NCBI GenBank assembly: GCA_002706765.1
Contig: PAJV01000064.1
Location: 1-64,000, forward strand
From: Gimesia sp.
Lineage (GTDB): Bacteria > Planctomycetota > Planctomycetia > Planctomycetales > Planctomycetaceae
DNA length: 64,000 nucleotides
Reading direction: 5' to 3'
This document shows positions 54,331 through 63,671 of the stretch, piece after piece. How positions within the stretch are numbered: position 1 is the first letter of the stretch; each line of letters begins with the position of its first letter. Made by a program: the position numbers and the translations under genes. The notes below the pieces were generated by a model. That model was not told the DNA's origin. It ran no database searches and saw nothing but the letters and a program-made list of their open reading frames with translations.

Positions 54331-55698
54331 ATGAAACCGGAACTTCTTTCACCCGCGGGAACCCGTAAAGCCATGCAGTACGCGTATGCGTTTGGTGCAG
54401 ACGCCGTTTATGCAGGTCAGCCCCGCTACAGTCTGCGTGTCCGGGAAAACGAATTCAACAAGCTGGAAGTGATGGCGGAAGCGGTCGAAGAAGCACATCG
54501 TCTCGGTAAGAAATTCTATATCGCCAGCAATATTGCCCCTCATAATCTGAAGGTACGGAGTTACCTGAAGAACATGGAACCGGTAATTGATATGAAGCCT
54601 GACGCGCTGATCATGTCAGATCCGGGTCTCATTATGATGGTGCGTGAGCGCTGGCCCGACGTTCCCATCCATCTGTCAGTGCAGGCAAACGCCGTCAATT
54701 ATGCGACCGTCAAGTTCTGGCAGAAATTTGGGCTGACCCGCATCATTCTTTCGCGAGAACTTTCCATTAAAGAAGTCGCAGAGATCCAGGAAGAGTGTCC
54801 CGATATGGAACTGGAAGTATTCGTCCATGGTGCACTCTGTATCGCGTATTCCGGAAGATGTCTGCTGTCGGGGTATATGAATCACCGCGATTCCAATCAG
54901 GGGAACTGCACGAACGCCTGCCGCTGGGATTATAAAGTCAGTGACGCAGTGCAAACACTGGAAGGGGACATCGTATTAAAGAATCCACCCCCGCCACAAA
55001 ACCCACAACTGCCGATTCTTGATAAGGTCTTTCTACTGGAAGAACCACAGCGTCCCGGCGAGTACATGCCCGCTTACGAAGATGAGCATGGCACCTATAT
55101 TATGAATTCAAAAGATCTCAGGGCTGTTCAGCACGTGAAAACATTCACCGACATGGGAATCAGTTCTTTGAAGATTGAAGGGCGAACCAAGTCCTTCTTT
55201 TATGCAGCCCGGACGGCGCAGGTTTATCGTAAAGCCATTGATGATGCCGCTGCAGGCGTGGAGTTCAATGAAAACCTGCTGGAAATGCTCGACAGTCTTT
55301 CCAATCGAGGTTACACGGAAGGCTTCTTCCAGCGACACGCGTCCGAAAGCATGCAGAATTATGAGCATGGCCGTTCGATGGCAAATAAGCAGCAGTTTGT
55401 CGGCGATATCATCGACCGGGATGAGGATGGCATCATCGTGGATGTCAAAAACAAGTTTGGCCTGAACGATGAACTGGAGTTGATGACGCCGACCGGCAAC
55501 ACTGTCTTCAACCTGAATGCATTACTGAATCAGAAATCAGATTCGATTGAAGTGGCTCCGGGAAGTGGTCATGTTGTGAAAATTCCCTATGCTGAAAATC
55601 GGCTGGGTGACCGGGCTGATCAACTGACTGAGCATGATCACCAGTATGCACTGTTGATGAAGTCCGTCAAATCACCGGCGGAACCTTCACTCGCCTGA
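54331..55698 (+). CDS. trhP: U32-family protein TrhP (YegQ), tRNA 5-hydroxyuridine synthesis
   Basis: 455 aa from ATG 54331 (MKPELLSPAGT, the start used by E. coli YegQ), with AGG nine bases upstream; earlier in-frame starts at 54301/54307 lack sites. It carries the U32 signature ELEVFVHGALCIAYSGRC and QGNCTNACRW, with the cluster cysteines 170, 177, 193 and 197. The rest (DEHGTYIMNSKDLR, SLKIEGRTKSFFYAARTAQVYRKAIDDAA) follows E. coli YegQ closely. TrhP makes 5-hydroxyuridine at wobble position 34 of tRNAs using prephenate. The peptidase name is historic. Confidence 0.93.
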   Translation: MKPELLSPAGTRKAMQYAYAFGADAVYAGQPRYSLRVRENEFNKLEVMAEAVEEAHRLGKKFYIASNIAPHNLKVRSYLKNMEPVIDMKPDALIMSDPGLIMMVRERWPDVPIHLSVQANAVNYATVKFWQKFGLTRIILSRELSIKEVAEIQEECPDMELEVFVHGALCIAYSGRCLLSGYMNHRDSNQGNCTNACRWDYKVSDAVQTLEGDIVLKNPPPPQNPQLPILDKVFLLEEPQRPGEYMPAYEDEHGTYIMNSKDLRAVQHVKTFTDMGISSLKIEGRTKSFFYAARTAQVYRKAIDDAAAGVEFNENLLEMLDSLSNRGYTEGFFQRHASESMQNYEHGRSMANKQQFVGDIIDRDEDGIIVDVKNKFGLNDELELMTPTGNTVFNLNALLNQKSDSIEVAPGSGHVVKIPYAENRLGDRADQLTEHDHQYALLMKSVKSPAEPSLA

Positions 55699-55702
55699 TA
55701 TG

Positions 55703-56425
55703 TCAGGGTTGGTTGATCTGAGTTGCGGGAGGCGGGATCACCGGTTGAGTTGCGACAATGAGCTCATTGTTGACAGTTCTGACTCCGGGTTCCAGCATCG
55801 CCAGAAATTCAACCAGCTTTCTGGCACCTGCAGAATCGACTTGGCCACGCAGTGTCACACTGTGGTCAGCATTCAACTGGAACTCGACATCGCGTAATTT
55901 TTCGTGGCGTTCTTTGATCCGTGTAAAGGAATCCCCCATCGAATTCTGTACGTTGCTCAGCGGAAGAGGGGCTGCAGAAAACGCGATGCGTAACTGAGGC
56001 CGGAATTCAGGAACCTTGGGCCCCGTCTGTCCGGTGTTATTCAGATTCTGCCCGTTTCGTAAGCCGCCAGTTGTAGCGCGGTTAAAGTTGCGATTCTGTC
56101 CGTTATTCGCGCCTGTGGCACCCTGAGTATTCGTGCGGCCGATAAAGTTATTCTGAGTGTCTTCAGACCGTCCGATAAATCCACTTTGGGGGTTGAGGTT
56201 ATCAAAATTACCCATGGTCGAGAGACCAGACTGGGTACTGCCACTGCCGCCTGCCCGATTTCCGGAATTCAGATTTCCAACCGTTGTTCCTGTACTGCCA
56301 CTATTCTGAGGAGTATTACTGCTGGACAGGCTCTGAACCTGTGCTTCGCCAGTCGCAGGCAGGGCAAACGCCAGACATGCATAAAGCATGGTGTAACAGG
56401 GATTTTTGAATTTCAGGCTGATCAT
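55703..56425 (-). CDS. BON-domain exported protein
   Basis: 240 aa. The signal peptide (~1-28, ending GEAQ) is followed by a Gly/Asn/Ser/Gln-rich low-complexity region (~30-130) with repeated GNFDNLNPQSGFIGR-type units. The C-terminal BON domain (~165-228) reads RIKERHEKLRDVEFQLNADHSVTLRGQVDSAGARKLVEFLAMLEPGVRTVNNELIV in parts, the lipid/secretin-associated fold also found in OsmY. It is the distal gene of the secretion operon, 93 bases after the lipoprotein gene, and tail to tail with trhP with four bases between the stops. Confidence 0.85.
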   Translation of the reverse strand: MISLKFKNPCYTMLYACLAFALPATGEAQVQSLSSSNTPQNSGSTGTTVGNLNSGNRAGGSGSTQSGLSTMGNFDNLNPQSGFIGRSEDTQNNFIGRTNTQGATGANNGQNRNFNRATTGGLRNGQNLNNTGQTGPKVPEFRPQLRIAFSAAPLPLSNVQNSMGDSFTRIKERHEKLRDVEFQLNADHSVTLRGQVDSAGARKLVEFLAMLEPGVRTVNNELIVATQPVIPPPATQINQP

Positions 56426-56518
56426 GGGTAATCCGGAATGCGATTAATAACGGGATAAAATATTCTACTCAATTATAACATCGTCCACCTGTCCGCCAAG
56501 AAAATAATCTGTTTCCGG

Positions 56519-57415
56519 TTATTGCTCGGGGCTGTTCAATCGGAACTGCTGATAGCGGATCGACTGTTGAGAAGAACCCTCCTGTTCGGAAGTCTGATAT
56601 CCAGCTTGCGTGACACGATTCTGCTGGTTGAGTAATTCACCCAACTGCTGTTCCAGACGACGGATACGCTCATCTCGTTCGTCTGCTGCAGGGGTCGTTG
56701 ATTCCGCGTTGACCTGTTCAATCTTGCTGCTTTCTTCCAGTGTCTTTTTGAGCTGTCTGATTTTATTCTGCGGGGACAACTCCAGTTGTTTACCCCTTTC
56801 ACGACGGGCCAGGGTATCGACTTCTACCTGGGCGTCCGGCTGATCGTTAACGGGAGTCTGTACAAGAGGTTCTGTTTTCACTTCAGGTGTGTGTCCCTCC
56901 AGTTTCACCGAAATCAGGCGTGAGTAAATTTCGGGAACATCTTTTTGAACCAGTTTCACACGGAGGGCGCATTCGACCTGATCTCTCCCTTTCCGGACAT
57001 AAGGGATAAAGACCTGATAGGCTGGTCCGAGTGTTGATTCCACCGCATGGACCTGCCAGGCACCGGAGTCAAATTTGTATTGGTGAATTGGTTTGTTGGG
57101 AGTTTCGAGATTTCCCTGTTCATCATGAAGGTCAACATAAACGTCGCCCTTCACATAAACGGGGGAAGTATTATTATGTTGAAAGAACAACAGCTGACCG
57201 GCAAAACCCCTTGTTGGCTTGCCATCCACGCCTTTCCCTTCGGCCGCTTCCCAGAGTACGACGATATCGATGGCCGGTTTTTTGGCAGTCGCATACTTCG
57301 GGTCTGATTTCCAGTTCCATTGAGAGAGTGCCAGCGTCGTACATCCAGTGAGGGACGTCGAGGCACATAACATCAACAGCATGAAAAGTCTGACAGGCAC
57401 AATCAGGTGTTTCAT
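56519..57415 (-). CDS. Coiled-coil lipoprotein of the secretin operon
   Basis: About 298 aa. The start is GTG 57416-57418 or the adjoining ATG at 57413-57415; the sequence reads TAAGTGATGAAA, so it begins directly at the secretin stop and must be translationally coupled. The signal ends in a lipobox (SLTGC). A beta-rich domain (~35-185) with IDIVVLWEAAEGKG and FIPYVRKGRDQVECALRVKL is followed by a charged coiled coil (RRLEQQLGELLNQQNR near 255). No named family recognised. Position suggests a pilotin-like or outer-membrane partner of the secretin. Confidence 0.8.
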   Translation of the reverse strand: MKHLIVPVRLFMLLMLCASTSLTGCTTLALSQWNWKSDPKYATAKKPAIDIVVLWEAAEGKGVDGKPTRGFAGQLLFFQHNNTSPVYVKGDVYVDLHDEQGNLETPNKPIHQYKFDSGAWQVHAVESTLGPAYQVFIPYVRKGRDQVECALRVKLVQKDVPEIYSRLISVKLEGHTPEVKTEPLVQTPVNDQPDAQVEVDTLARRERGKQLELSPQNKIRQLKKTLEESSKIEQVNAESTTPAADERDERIRRLEQQLGELLNQQNRVTQAGYQTSEQEGSSQQSIRYQQFRLNSPEQ

Positions 57416-57418
57416 CAC

Positions 57419-60400
57419 TTAGTCTCGCCCCCAAAAGGGAAATTTCGATTGTATCGCTGGTTTCTTCTTTTGCTTTTTCGGTGGTTCTGACTGATGGCTC
57501 ATCTGTTGGATCATGCCGCCAGGCTGCTGGTTGTTGATGATCTCCGGATTCAGATTCTCCTGGGGCATCACGGTAGTGGGAATCGGTTCCAGCAACCCTT
57601 CTCCTTCCGGAATGAATTCAGGTTCTCCGGGAGGTACCGCGAAGATCGGGCCATGCATCTGTTCCGCTTTTTCAACCTGCAGGTGAATACGTTCTGATTC
57701 AACCTGTTTGATAAACTCAGAGTCAGCATCGTTACGAATGATGCGGGGAGTCAGGAAGACGAGCAGTTCTTTACGACGGGTCGAGGTATAATCATAGCGG
57801 AAAGGAATTCCCACCAGCGGGATGTCACCCAGCCAGGGTACCTTGCGCTCGATGGTCGTATCCGATTCCGTGATCATTCCCCCCAGCACGACGGTCTGTC
57901 CGTTGGGAACACTGACCGTTGTTTGTACCTGGGTAATGTTTTTGACAGGTGATTCTACTACATTTCCGGTCGTGGCATCGGTGAAGATCGGGACACTCGC
58001 TCCACTGAAGTCACTCTTCTCAGCCTGGGTTTCCATGACGATGTTTCCATCCGGGCTGATGCGAGGAGTCACGGTCAGGATAATACCAGCTTCGGACTGT
58101 TCAATTACCGGGTTGGCAGAACCGACGGCGGTAACCGAGACACCATTCACGACAGGGACAATCTGGCCGACCTGGATCTGGGCAGTCACATTGTCCACGG
58201 TACGAATTTGTGGACGACTTAAAATGTGCACATTACGTTTGGCAGCCAGGGCCCGAATCAGAATGCTGACCGACTCCGAACTGGCGGATAAAACCAGTCC
58301 GCCAAATCCCAGGTCGCTGTTCCCTCGTTGTAATGAGAAATTACTGAGAGCCTGTCCTGCCGTGTTGCTCGTGTTTTGTGTATTGTTCGTTCCCAGGGGA
58401 TTGATGCTGTTAAACAGGAACCCTGGTGTTGCTTCCTGGGAAACAATCGTCTGGTTGGTCTGGGTGACATTGCTCGCCCCGGTGACTGTCTGTTGCACGG
58501 TCAATATATTATCGATGATACTGCGGTTAAACAGCAGGGAGTCCTGCAGACCGAGTTCAACCCCGAATTCATCGTCGTTATCCAGTTCGACTTCCACAAT
58601 CAGCGCCTGGATAATCACCTGTGGAGCTTCTTTATCCAATTGTTTGACCAGGTTGGAAATCTGTTCAAAGTAACGGGGAGTGGTACTGATAATCAGGTTG
58701 TTATTGATGGCTTCCGGAACCACGATGACTTCGCGTTCCAGCAGTTCAAAACTGCTGATCAGGTCCGGATCCTGGGCGATGAGGGAACGTTGTGTATCAA
58801 GGAATTCATTGATGGCAACCGATACATCGGCGACCGGGGTGTTTTTCAATTGAATGACCGTCGTTTCCCGCTTGCGGCTGTCGGCACTATCCAGTTTCAG
58901 CAGGATCGCTTCTACGATCTGCAAAGCATCTGCACCACCCTGGGCGACCACTGAGTTTGTACGGCGATCGACGGAAAACTTCAAGGGGATCAGATTACTG
59001 TTCGCATCGTTCACGCCGGCAATCTGTATTCCCAGATCGGTCTGCTGATTGTCAGCAGAGAAAGTGGACTGCAGTAAAGCCACCATGGATTCTGCATCGG
59101 CATTCTTTAAGGTGAATACTTTCAGTTCTGCCACGGTAGAAACACGCGCATCAAACTGGTCGATCAGCGCGCCAATCATATCCAGGCTGTCCTTGGGGGC
59201 AGTGACGACCAGGGTATTTGCACGAGGATCCGGGATAACACGAATATCGGCCAGCAAGCCGGATCGGAGGACTCGACTTTGTGCTCCTTCCTGCGAGAGA
59301 AACTCCAGCACGACGGAACGGGCTTCCTGTAACTGCTGTGCGGCTTCGCCACCCGCACCGCCGACGTTGGTTCCCAGGCCCGCTGTCTGAGCGGCAGCAG
59401 GATTCAGAACACTTTGCAGGGTGGCGTTCAAAGTTTCCGCCAGATCTGCAGCAATCGCATTTTTTAAGGGGAAGATTTTGACGCGACTGACAGCCTGTGA
59501 CTGATCCAGATCGATTTTCTGAATCAGGGCAGCAACTTCCTGCATGTCACGTGGTGGTGCCTGGACAATAACGGAATTGGTACGGATATTGGGAGATACA
59601 ATGATGCGTGTTCCCAGTCCGCCGCGTTCATTATAGAATTCACGAATGGTCGTCGCGACCTGACTGGCGCTGGCACTCTTGAGCTGAAAGACGGCAAACT
59701 CATTCGTTGGATTAACGGGTTGATCCAGTTCTTCAGCCAGTTTGAGGATCGACGGCATGTCTGTATCCGGAGCCAGAATCAGTAACGCATTTGGCTTGAC
59801 CAGTGGAATGATCTTGATTTTCTGGAGCTGTCCCTGAATAGCACGTAATTTCACCAGGTCTTCGTAAACTCCATTCAACAGTTCGGCAAGTGCAGTCGAG
59901 TTCACATGCTGCAAGTTTAACAGGTGAATATCGGGACGCGTGCCTTCGCTGAGTTTTTCCAGTTCTTTGATGATTTTCATTAACGCGGTGACATCTTCAT
60001 CTTTACCACGCAAGATCAGAACACCCAGATCCGGGACCGATTCGATATTAACGTTGCCACTCAAGTCCTGCAGAAGTTCAGGCAGGGAACGCTGTTGTTC
60101 CACCTGGGCGGGTTTGTCGGCAGGTTGAGGTTGCTGCGGATTTTGTGCAGACCCCGGTTGCTGTTCCTGAAATGCGATCTGATCAACGCGCTGTCTGAGC
60201 TGGTCGATCTGTTGATCACGGGGAGAGACAAAATTATCAGAGTACGTTTTGACGGGTAATCGTTGGGATGCTGCAGGAGCCGGTGTGGAATTGTTTTGTT
60301 TATGTAATTTCTGAGCTACCTGGCCAATTTGTGGTGATCCGGTTACCAGCTGAATGGATTGTGAAAATCCTTTCGCTGCCTGGTCCAGTTTGAAGGCAGT

Positions 60401-61354
60401 CGCTTTCAATGCATGTGCTTTAGACGGTGCTGCTTCAAAAATCAGTTCGTTATTCTCTTTATCAATGCCGACTCGAAAATCAATTTGCGTGTCGATGATT
60501 TTCAGTGGTTCCTGAGTCTGCTCATCAATCAGGCTGGCTTCCTGGCTTTTGAAGACGACCAGTCCGGGAAATCCGCGCGGACCTTCACCCTGTAGTTCAG
60601 CCCGCGATTCAAAGGCATGGTAGAACTGACGGAGGATTTCCGTGCTGTTCAGAGTACGCGGTCGGACGGTAAAAATAGCAACCTGAGGCGTCGCTTCTTT
60701 CTGTTGAATTTTGCGGGCACTCTTCTCAAATCGAGCGGGGGCATCAGCTGGTGAGACAGGAGATGGTGATGGTTCTGCCTGTTCCTGATGTTCCATCTGG
60801 CGAATATGATTCTCTCCAGGTTGTTTACCTTTCGGAGTCCGGTCAGCCGACTGAATTGTGGGGCGAATATATTTGGCTTTTGCTTCCCGCAGATCAAGCA
60901 CGATCAGAAAGCTGTCTTTTTGCAGCAGCCGAAAACCCTTTGGCTCAAGCTCGCGGTTTAAAATCTGAAAGGTTTCGATCAGGGTATGAGGTCGCTTGTC
61001 AATTCTGGAATAGAAGCCTTTGGGAACGACATCCATAACCAGGGTTAATTCACTCTGTTCCGCCACCTGTTTTAATACCTGTGCCCAGGTTGCCTGGACA
61101 TGATTCAGGGAAATGTCAGCGACATCACTGGCTTTGCGTACCTGCTTCTGAATCGCCTCGGCCTGCTGCTTTGAATCAACGGCTGCTGAGCCGGACTCAC
61201 TGGTTTGAGCTTCGTCCGATTTACGAAGACGATTCCAGAAACCAAATTTCCCTTCGGCGTGCGCAGAAATTGAGGGCCCACTCAGAACGAGCACCGCCAG
61301 CAGGCATCGCAGATGACTGGAAAAATTTCTGGTGATTCGCTTGTAAGACAACAC
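57419..61354 (-). CDS. Very long secretin (GspD/PilQ-like)
   Basis: 1311 aa, roughly twice the usual 650-750 of GspD. A signal peptide (1-34) is followed by an N0-like domain (QATWAQVLKQVAEQSELTLVMD). After a Gln/Pro-rich linker come at least five N1/NolW-type repeats, each with a ...IRTNSVIVQAPP-like strand (for example PNALLILAP, RTNSVIVQAPPRDM, RANTLVVTAPK, RTNSVVAQGG, NNNLIISTTPRYF). The C-terminal secretin domain has VPVVNGVSVTAVGS, ILTVTPRISPDG, VPNGQTVVLGGMITESD and PWLGDIPLVGIPFRYDYTSTRRKELLVFLTPRIIR. It forms the outer-membrane gate. The repeats lengthen the periplasmic vestibule, possibly to span a wide planctomycete periplasm. Confidence 0.95.
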   Translation of the reverse strand: MLSYKRITRNFSSHLRCLLAVLVLSGPSISAHAEGKFGFWNRLRKSDEAQTSESGSAAVDSKQQAEAIQKQVRKASDVADISLNHVQATWAQVLKQVAEQSELTLVMDVVPKGFYSRIDKRPHTLIETFQILNRELEPKGFRLLQKDSFLIVLDLREAKAKYIRPTIQSADRTPKGKQPGENHIRQMEHQEQAEPSPSPVSPADAPARFEKSARKIQQKEATPQVAIFTVRPRTLNSTEILRQFYHAFESRAELQGEGPRGFPGLVVFKSQEASLIDEQTQEPLKIIDTQIDFRVGIDKENNELIFEAAPSKAHALKATAFKLDQAAKGFSQSIQLVTGSPQIGQVAQKLHKQNNSTPAPAASQRLPVKTYSDNFVSPRDQQIDQLRQRVDQIAFQEQQPGSAQNPQQPQPADKPAQVEQQRSLPELLQDLSGNVNIESVPDLGVLILRGKDEDVTALMKIIKELEKLSEGTRPDIHLLNLQHVNSTALAELLNGVYEDLVKLRAIQGQLQKIKIIPLVKPNALLILAPDTDMPSILKLAEELDQPVNPTNEFAVFQLKSASASQVATTIREFYNERGGLGTRIIVSPNIRTNSVIVQAPPRDMQEVAALIQKIDLDQSQAVSRVKIFPLKNAIAADLAETLNATLQSVLNPAAAQTAGLGTNVGGAGGEAAQQLQEARSVVLEFLSQEGAQSRVLRSGLLADIRVIPDPRANTLVVTAPKDSLDMIGALIDQFDARVSTVAELKVFTLKNADAESMVALLQSTFSADNQQTDLGIQIAGVNDANSNLIPLKFSVDRRTNSVVAQGGADALQIVEAILLKLDSADSRKRETTVIQLKNTPVADVSVAINEFLDTQRSLIAQDPDLISSFELLEREVIVVPEAINNNLIISTTPRYFEQISNLVKQLDKEAPQVIIQALIVEVELDNDDEFGVELGLQDSLLFNRSIIDNILTVQQTVTGASNVTQTNQTIVSQEATPGFLFNSINPLGTNNTQNTSNTAGQALSNFSLQRGNSDLGFGGLVLSASSESVSILIRALAAKRNVHILSRPQIRTVDNVTAQIQVGQIVPVVNGVSVTAVGSANPVIEQSEAGIILTVTPRISPDGNIVMETQAEKSDFSGASVPIFTDATTGNVVESPVKNITQVQTTVSVPNGQTVVLGGMITESDTTIERKVPWLGDIPLVGIPFRYDYTSTRRKELLVFLTPRIIRNDADSEFIKQVESERIHLQVEKAEQMHGPIFAVPPGEPEFIPEGEGLLEPIPTTVMPQENLNPEIINNQQPGGMIQQMSHQSEPPKKQKKKPAIQSKFPFWGRD

Positions 61355-61718
61355 TGTTTTACCCCGTGTTTACCAGGATTTGATTTTAGGAATGAGAGTC
61401 AGAAAGTGTGGACGCATCTCAGGTGAGATCGACTCCGCTAGAATCCCTTTAATCGTTAATATCGTCAAAGTTTGACATTGTAGTTGAACAAAGGTTGCAG
61501 AAACCTGCAAGAAAACTCGAGATTTGCGGAATGTTAGAATCGTTGTAAGTGTATATAATAGATAGGGATGCGCGTATCGATGTCCGCTCGTTAATAACAA
61601 CGAATTGATGTGGCAGTCAGAATGGGATGTATAGAGGGGAATGGAAGAGGAAAATGTATGGGAAACAGCTTGAGGAGAAGTGTTGATGTCCAATAGTAGA
61701 AACAGGAAATGAGAGACA
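61355..61718. other. Intergenic within the secretion operon
   Basis: 364 bases between the PilO-PilP-like gene and the secretin on the same strand. It has an AT-rich tract near 61550 (TATATAATA) that could be a promoter. No gene or RNA recognised. Confidence 0.4.
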
Positions 61719-63617
61719 TCAATTTAACACCGGAACTGAAGTCAGGTTTCGCAGAGATCTGAAATTTTCTCCCAATGAAAGCATCCAGGGTTTTCCATCA
61801 ATTTCCAGAATCAGATGCTGGTCCGTAATGGTCTTTACCACCCCCTGGATGTCGGCAACTTTCAGGGAGTCTCCCTCCTGAACTTCCCGTTTCTGGTTGG
61901 TTGCCCGATTTCTGATCCAGGCAATCTTTTTTCCGTCGATTTCGATGCTGCCGGTTAAAAATGTAAAAAATGCATCATCCAGTGAGACAGATACATTAAT
62001 CTGCTGCGAGGATGTGACGGGGGGCGTTCCTGAGTCGGACACAGTGACTGTAATCGGGTACTCTTTTAATTCGGTCGACGCGGAGGGAGTCCAGGTCAGT
62101 TCTCCGGACTCGGGATTGATTCGGACGCCCTCGGGGACGCCGCCGGCTAATCCAAATCGGAGTTTCTGTGTCGGCTGGTCTGGGTCTGTCGCTTTGACAT
62201 ACAGAGTCAGGGGCTGAGTCTGATAGGCGATGATGGACGAAACAGCTTCTATTTTCGGAGGGGTATTCTGTTCCAGAAAGTCAAGCTGGAAAGTGCGTTC
62301 GACTTTTTGACCTTCCTGATTGACAGTCACGGTCACCGGATAATTACCAGGCTTTTGTTCTTTACCAGGGGACCATTTCAGTTTATCTGCTTCTGAGACG
62401 AAACCGGGTAGATCTGATTTGACGGTAATCTGAGGATTCGCCAGAGACGGATTGACTCCCTCCAGAGGAAGTGTCAGATTGAGCGTGTCACCCCGGACGA
62501 CGGTCTGTTTACCAATTTCTTTTAAATCCAGTTTGTAGACTTTATCCGGAACTGGTTTGGCAAAGGGGCTGACCCGGGCGATTAAGCGATAATCATACAA
62601 TGCCTGCAGATACTGAGGTGCCTGAGTGACAGCGGCGCCTTTTGCGTGCGCTACCGGTTTTGTATCCAGCATTCCCCGCTGGACTCTCCATTCACTGGAT
62701 CCACTTTTGATGACATTCAGCAGTTCATTATCAATTTTAACCAGAAATGCCTGATCTACAGGAAAATGGGCAGTACTGAGTACTTTAAGAAGCTCGGCAT
62801 CCTGGGTCTTTGGCTGCTGCAGACGCGTGCTGCCTTCAGAGAATTGATTTAACGGTGCCAGTTCCAGTAATGTCCCAGGCTCATAACGGGCAGGTACTGT
62901 CAGGTTTGCGCCTCGCGCAACGGTCCAGGTATCACCTTCAACTTTTTCAACAGTGAGGAACTCCTGATCGAGACGAATCCGAAATGGAGTCTGGCTGGGG
63001 AATTCGAGTACGTTTTGAACCTTCATTTTCGTTGCATCAAAATTCAAAGTTGAAAGCAGTTTTCCCCGGGGAAACAGCAGTTCGCGTGGCCGGGCTTTGG
63101 CTAAGGCCAGTCCTTCCGCGGTCAGTTTGACTTCGAGGGGGTCAGACACGCGTGTCCCGGTACTGTTCAGTTCCAGGCTGATAATATTCTGCTGCAGATC
63201 GGTTTGATAAAAGTGGAGCATAAACTGGCATAACTGCGCGTAAGTTGCCGATCCTTCCAGTGAAGCCTGAATCGCAGTGTAGGTTTTTCCTTCCCGCATC
63301 CGTCGACCGGGTGAGAGTTTGAGGTTGGAAAAACCGGAGAGTTCTGCCAGGTCATTCAACCATTCCAGATAGAGCCGCTGGGCATCATGTTCGTCGGGGG
63401 GCAGGCTGTTATCCACCCAGTCGCCGAGTTGCCTGGCAGAGCGCAACAGTTCCAGTTCTTTCTGTTCCCGTTGATCTATCTGCTGGTTCAAAGCCTTCAA
63501 CTGATTCTGGCGCGTTGTGACGGGTTCAATGAACGTACTGTTGATCAAAGGCATTCCCAGCCAGATCAAAATGACAGCTCCAAAAGCCGCAGCCAATATT
63601 TTTTCACGTTTTTGCAT
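61719..63617 (-). CDS. PilO/GspM-like membrane protein with Ig-like and PilP/GspC-like domains
   Basis: 632 aa from ATG 63615-63617; a TTG five codons earlier is open. One membrane helix (~7-26) and a coiled coil (~33-65) lead to a PilO/GspM-like ferredoxin fold (~80-175: RLYLEWLNDLAELSGFSNLKL, YAQLCQFMLHFYQTDLQQNI). Two segments of beta-rich repeats follow, the last (~455-550) being a clear cadherin-like Ig domain (DPDQPTQKLRFGLAGGVPEGV). The C-terminal ~70 residues (IDGKKIAWIRNRATNQKREVQEGDSLKVADIQGVV) resemble PilP/GspC HR domains that contact the secretin. Normally PilO and PilP are separate proteins. Confidence 0.8.
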   Translation of the reverse strand: MQKREKILAAAFGAVILIWLGMPLINSTFIEPVTTRQNQLKALNQQIDQREQKELELLRSARQLGDWVDNSLPPDEHDAQRLYLEWLNDLAELSGFSNLKLSPGRRMREGKTYTAIQASLEGSATYAQLCQFMLHFYQTDLQQNIISLELNSTGTRVSDPLEVKLTAEGLALAKARPRELLFPRGKLLSTLNFDATKMKVQNVLEFPSQTPFRIRLDQEFLTVEKVEGDTWTVARGANLTVPARYEPGTLLELAPLNQFSEGSTRLQQPKTQDAELLKVLSTAHFPVDQAFLVKIDNELLNVIKSGSSEWRVQRGMLDTKPVAHAKGAAVTQAPQYLQALYDYRLIARVSPFAKPVPDKVYKLDLKEIGKQTVVRGDTLNLTLPLEGVNPSLANPQITVKSDLPGFVSEADKLKWSPGKEQKPGNYPVTVTVNQEGQKVERTFQLDFLEQNTPPKIEAVSSIIAYQTQPLTLYVKATDPDQPTQKLRFGLAGGVPEGVRINPESGELTWTPSASTELKEYPITVTVSDSGTPPVTSSQQINVSVSLDDAFFTFLTGSIEIDGKKIAWIRNRATNQKREVQEGDSLKVADIQGVVKTITDQHLILEIDGKPWMLSLGENFRSLRNLTSVPVLN

Positions 63618-63671
63618 TGTCTTAACATTCAACTCAAATAAGTGGATGAAGCAGGTTTACTTTCAACCTGA

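Noticed and set aside
61370-61693. 107-codon minus-strand frame between the PilO-PilP-like gene and the secretin
   Set aside because: Low-complexity Ser/Thr/His/Leu composition, no motif and no ribosome binding site.
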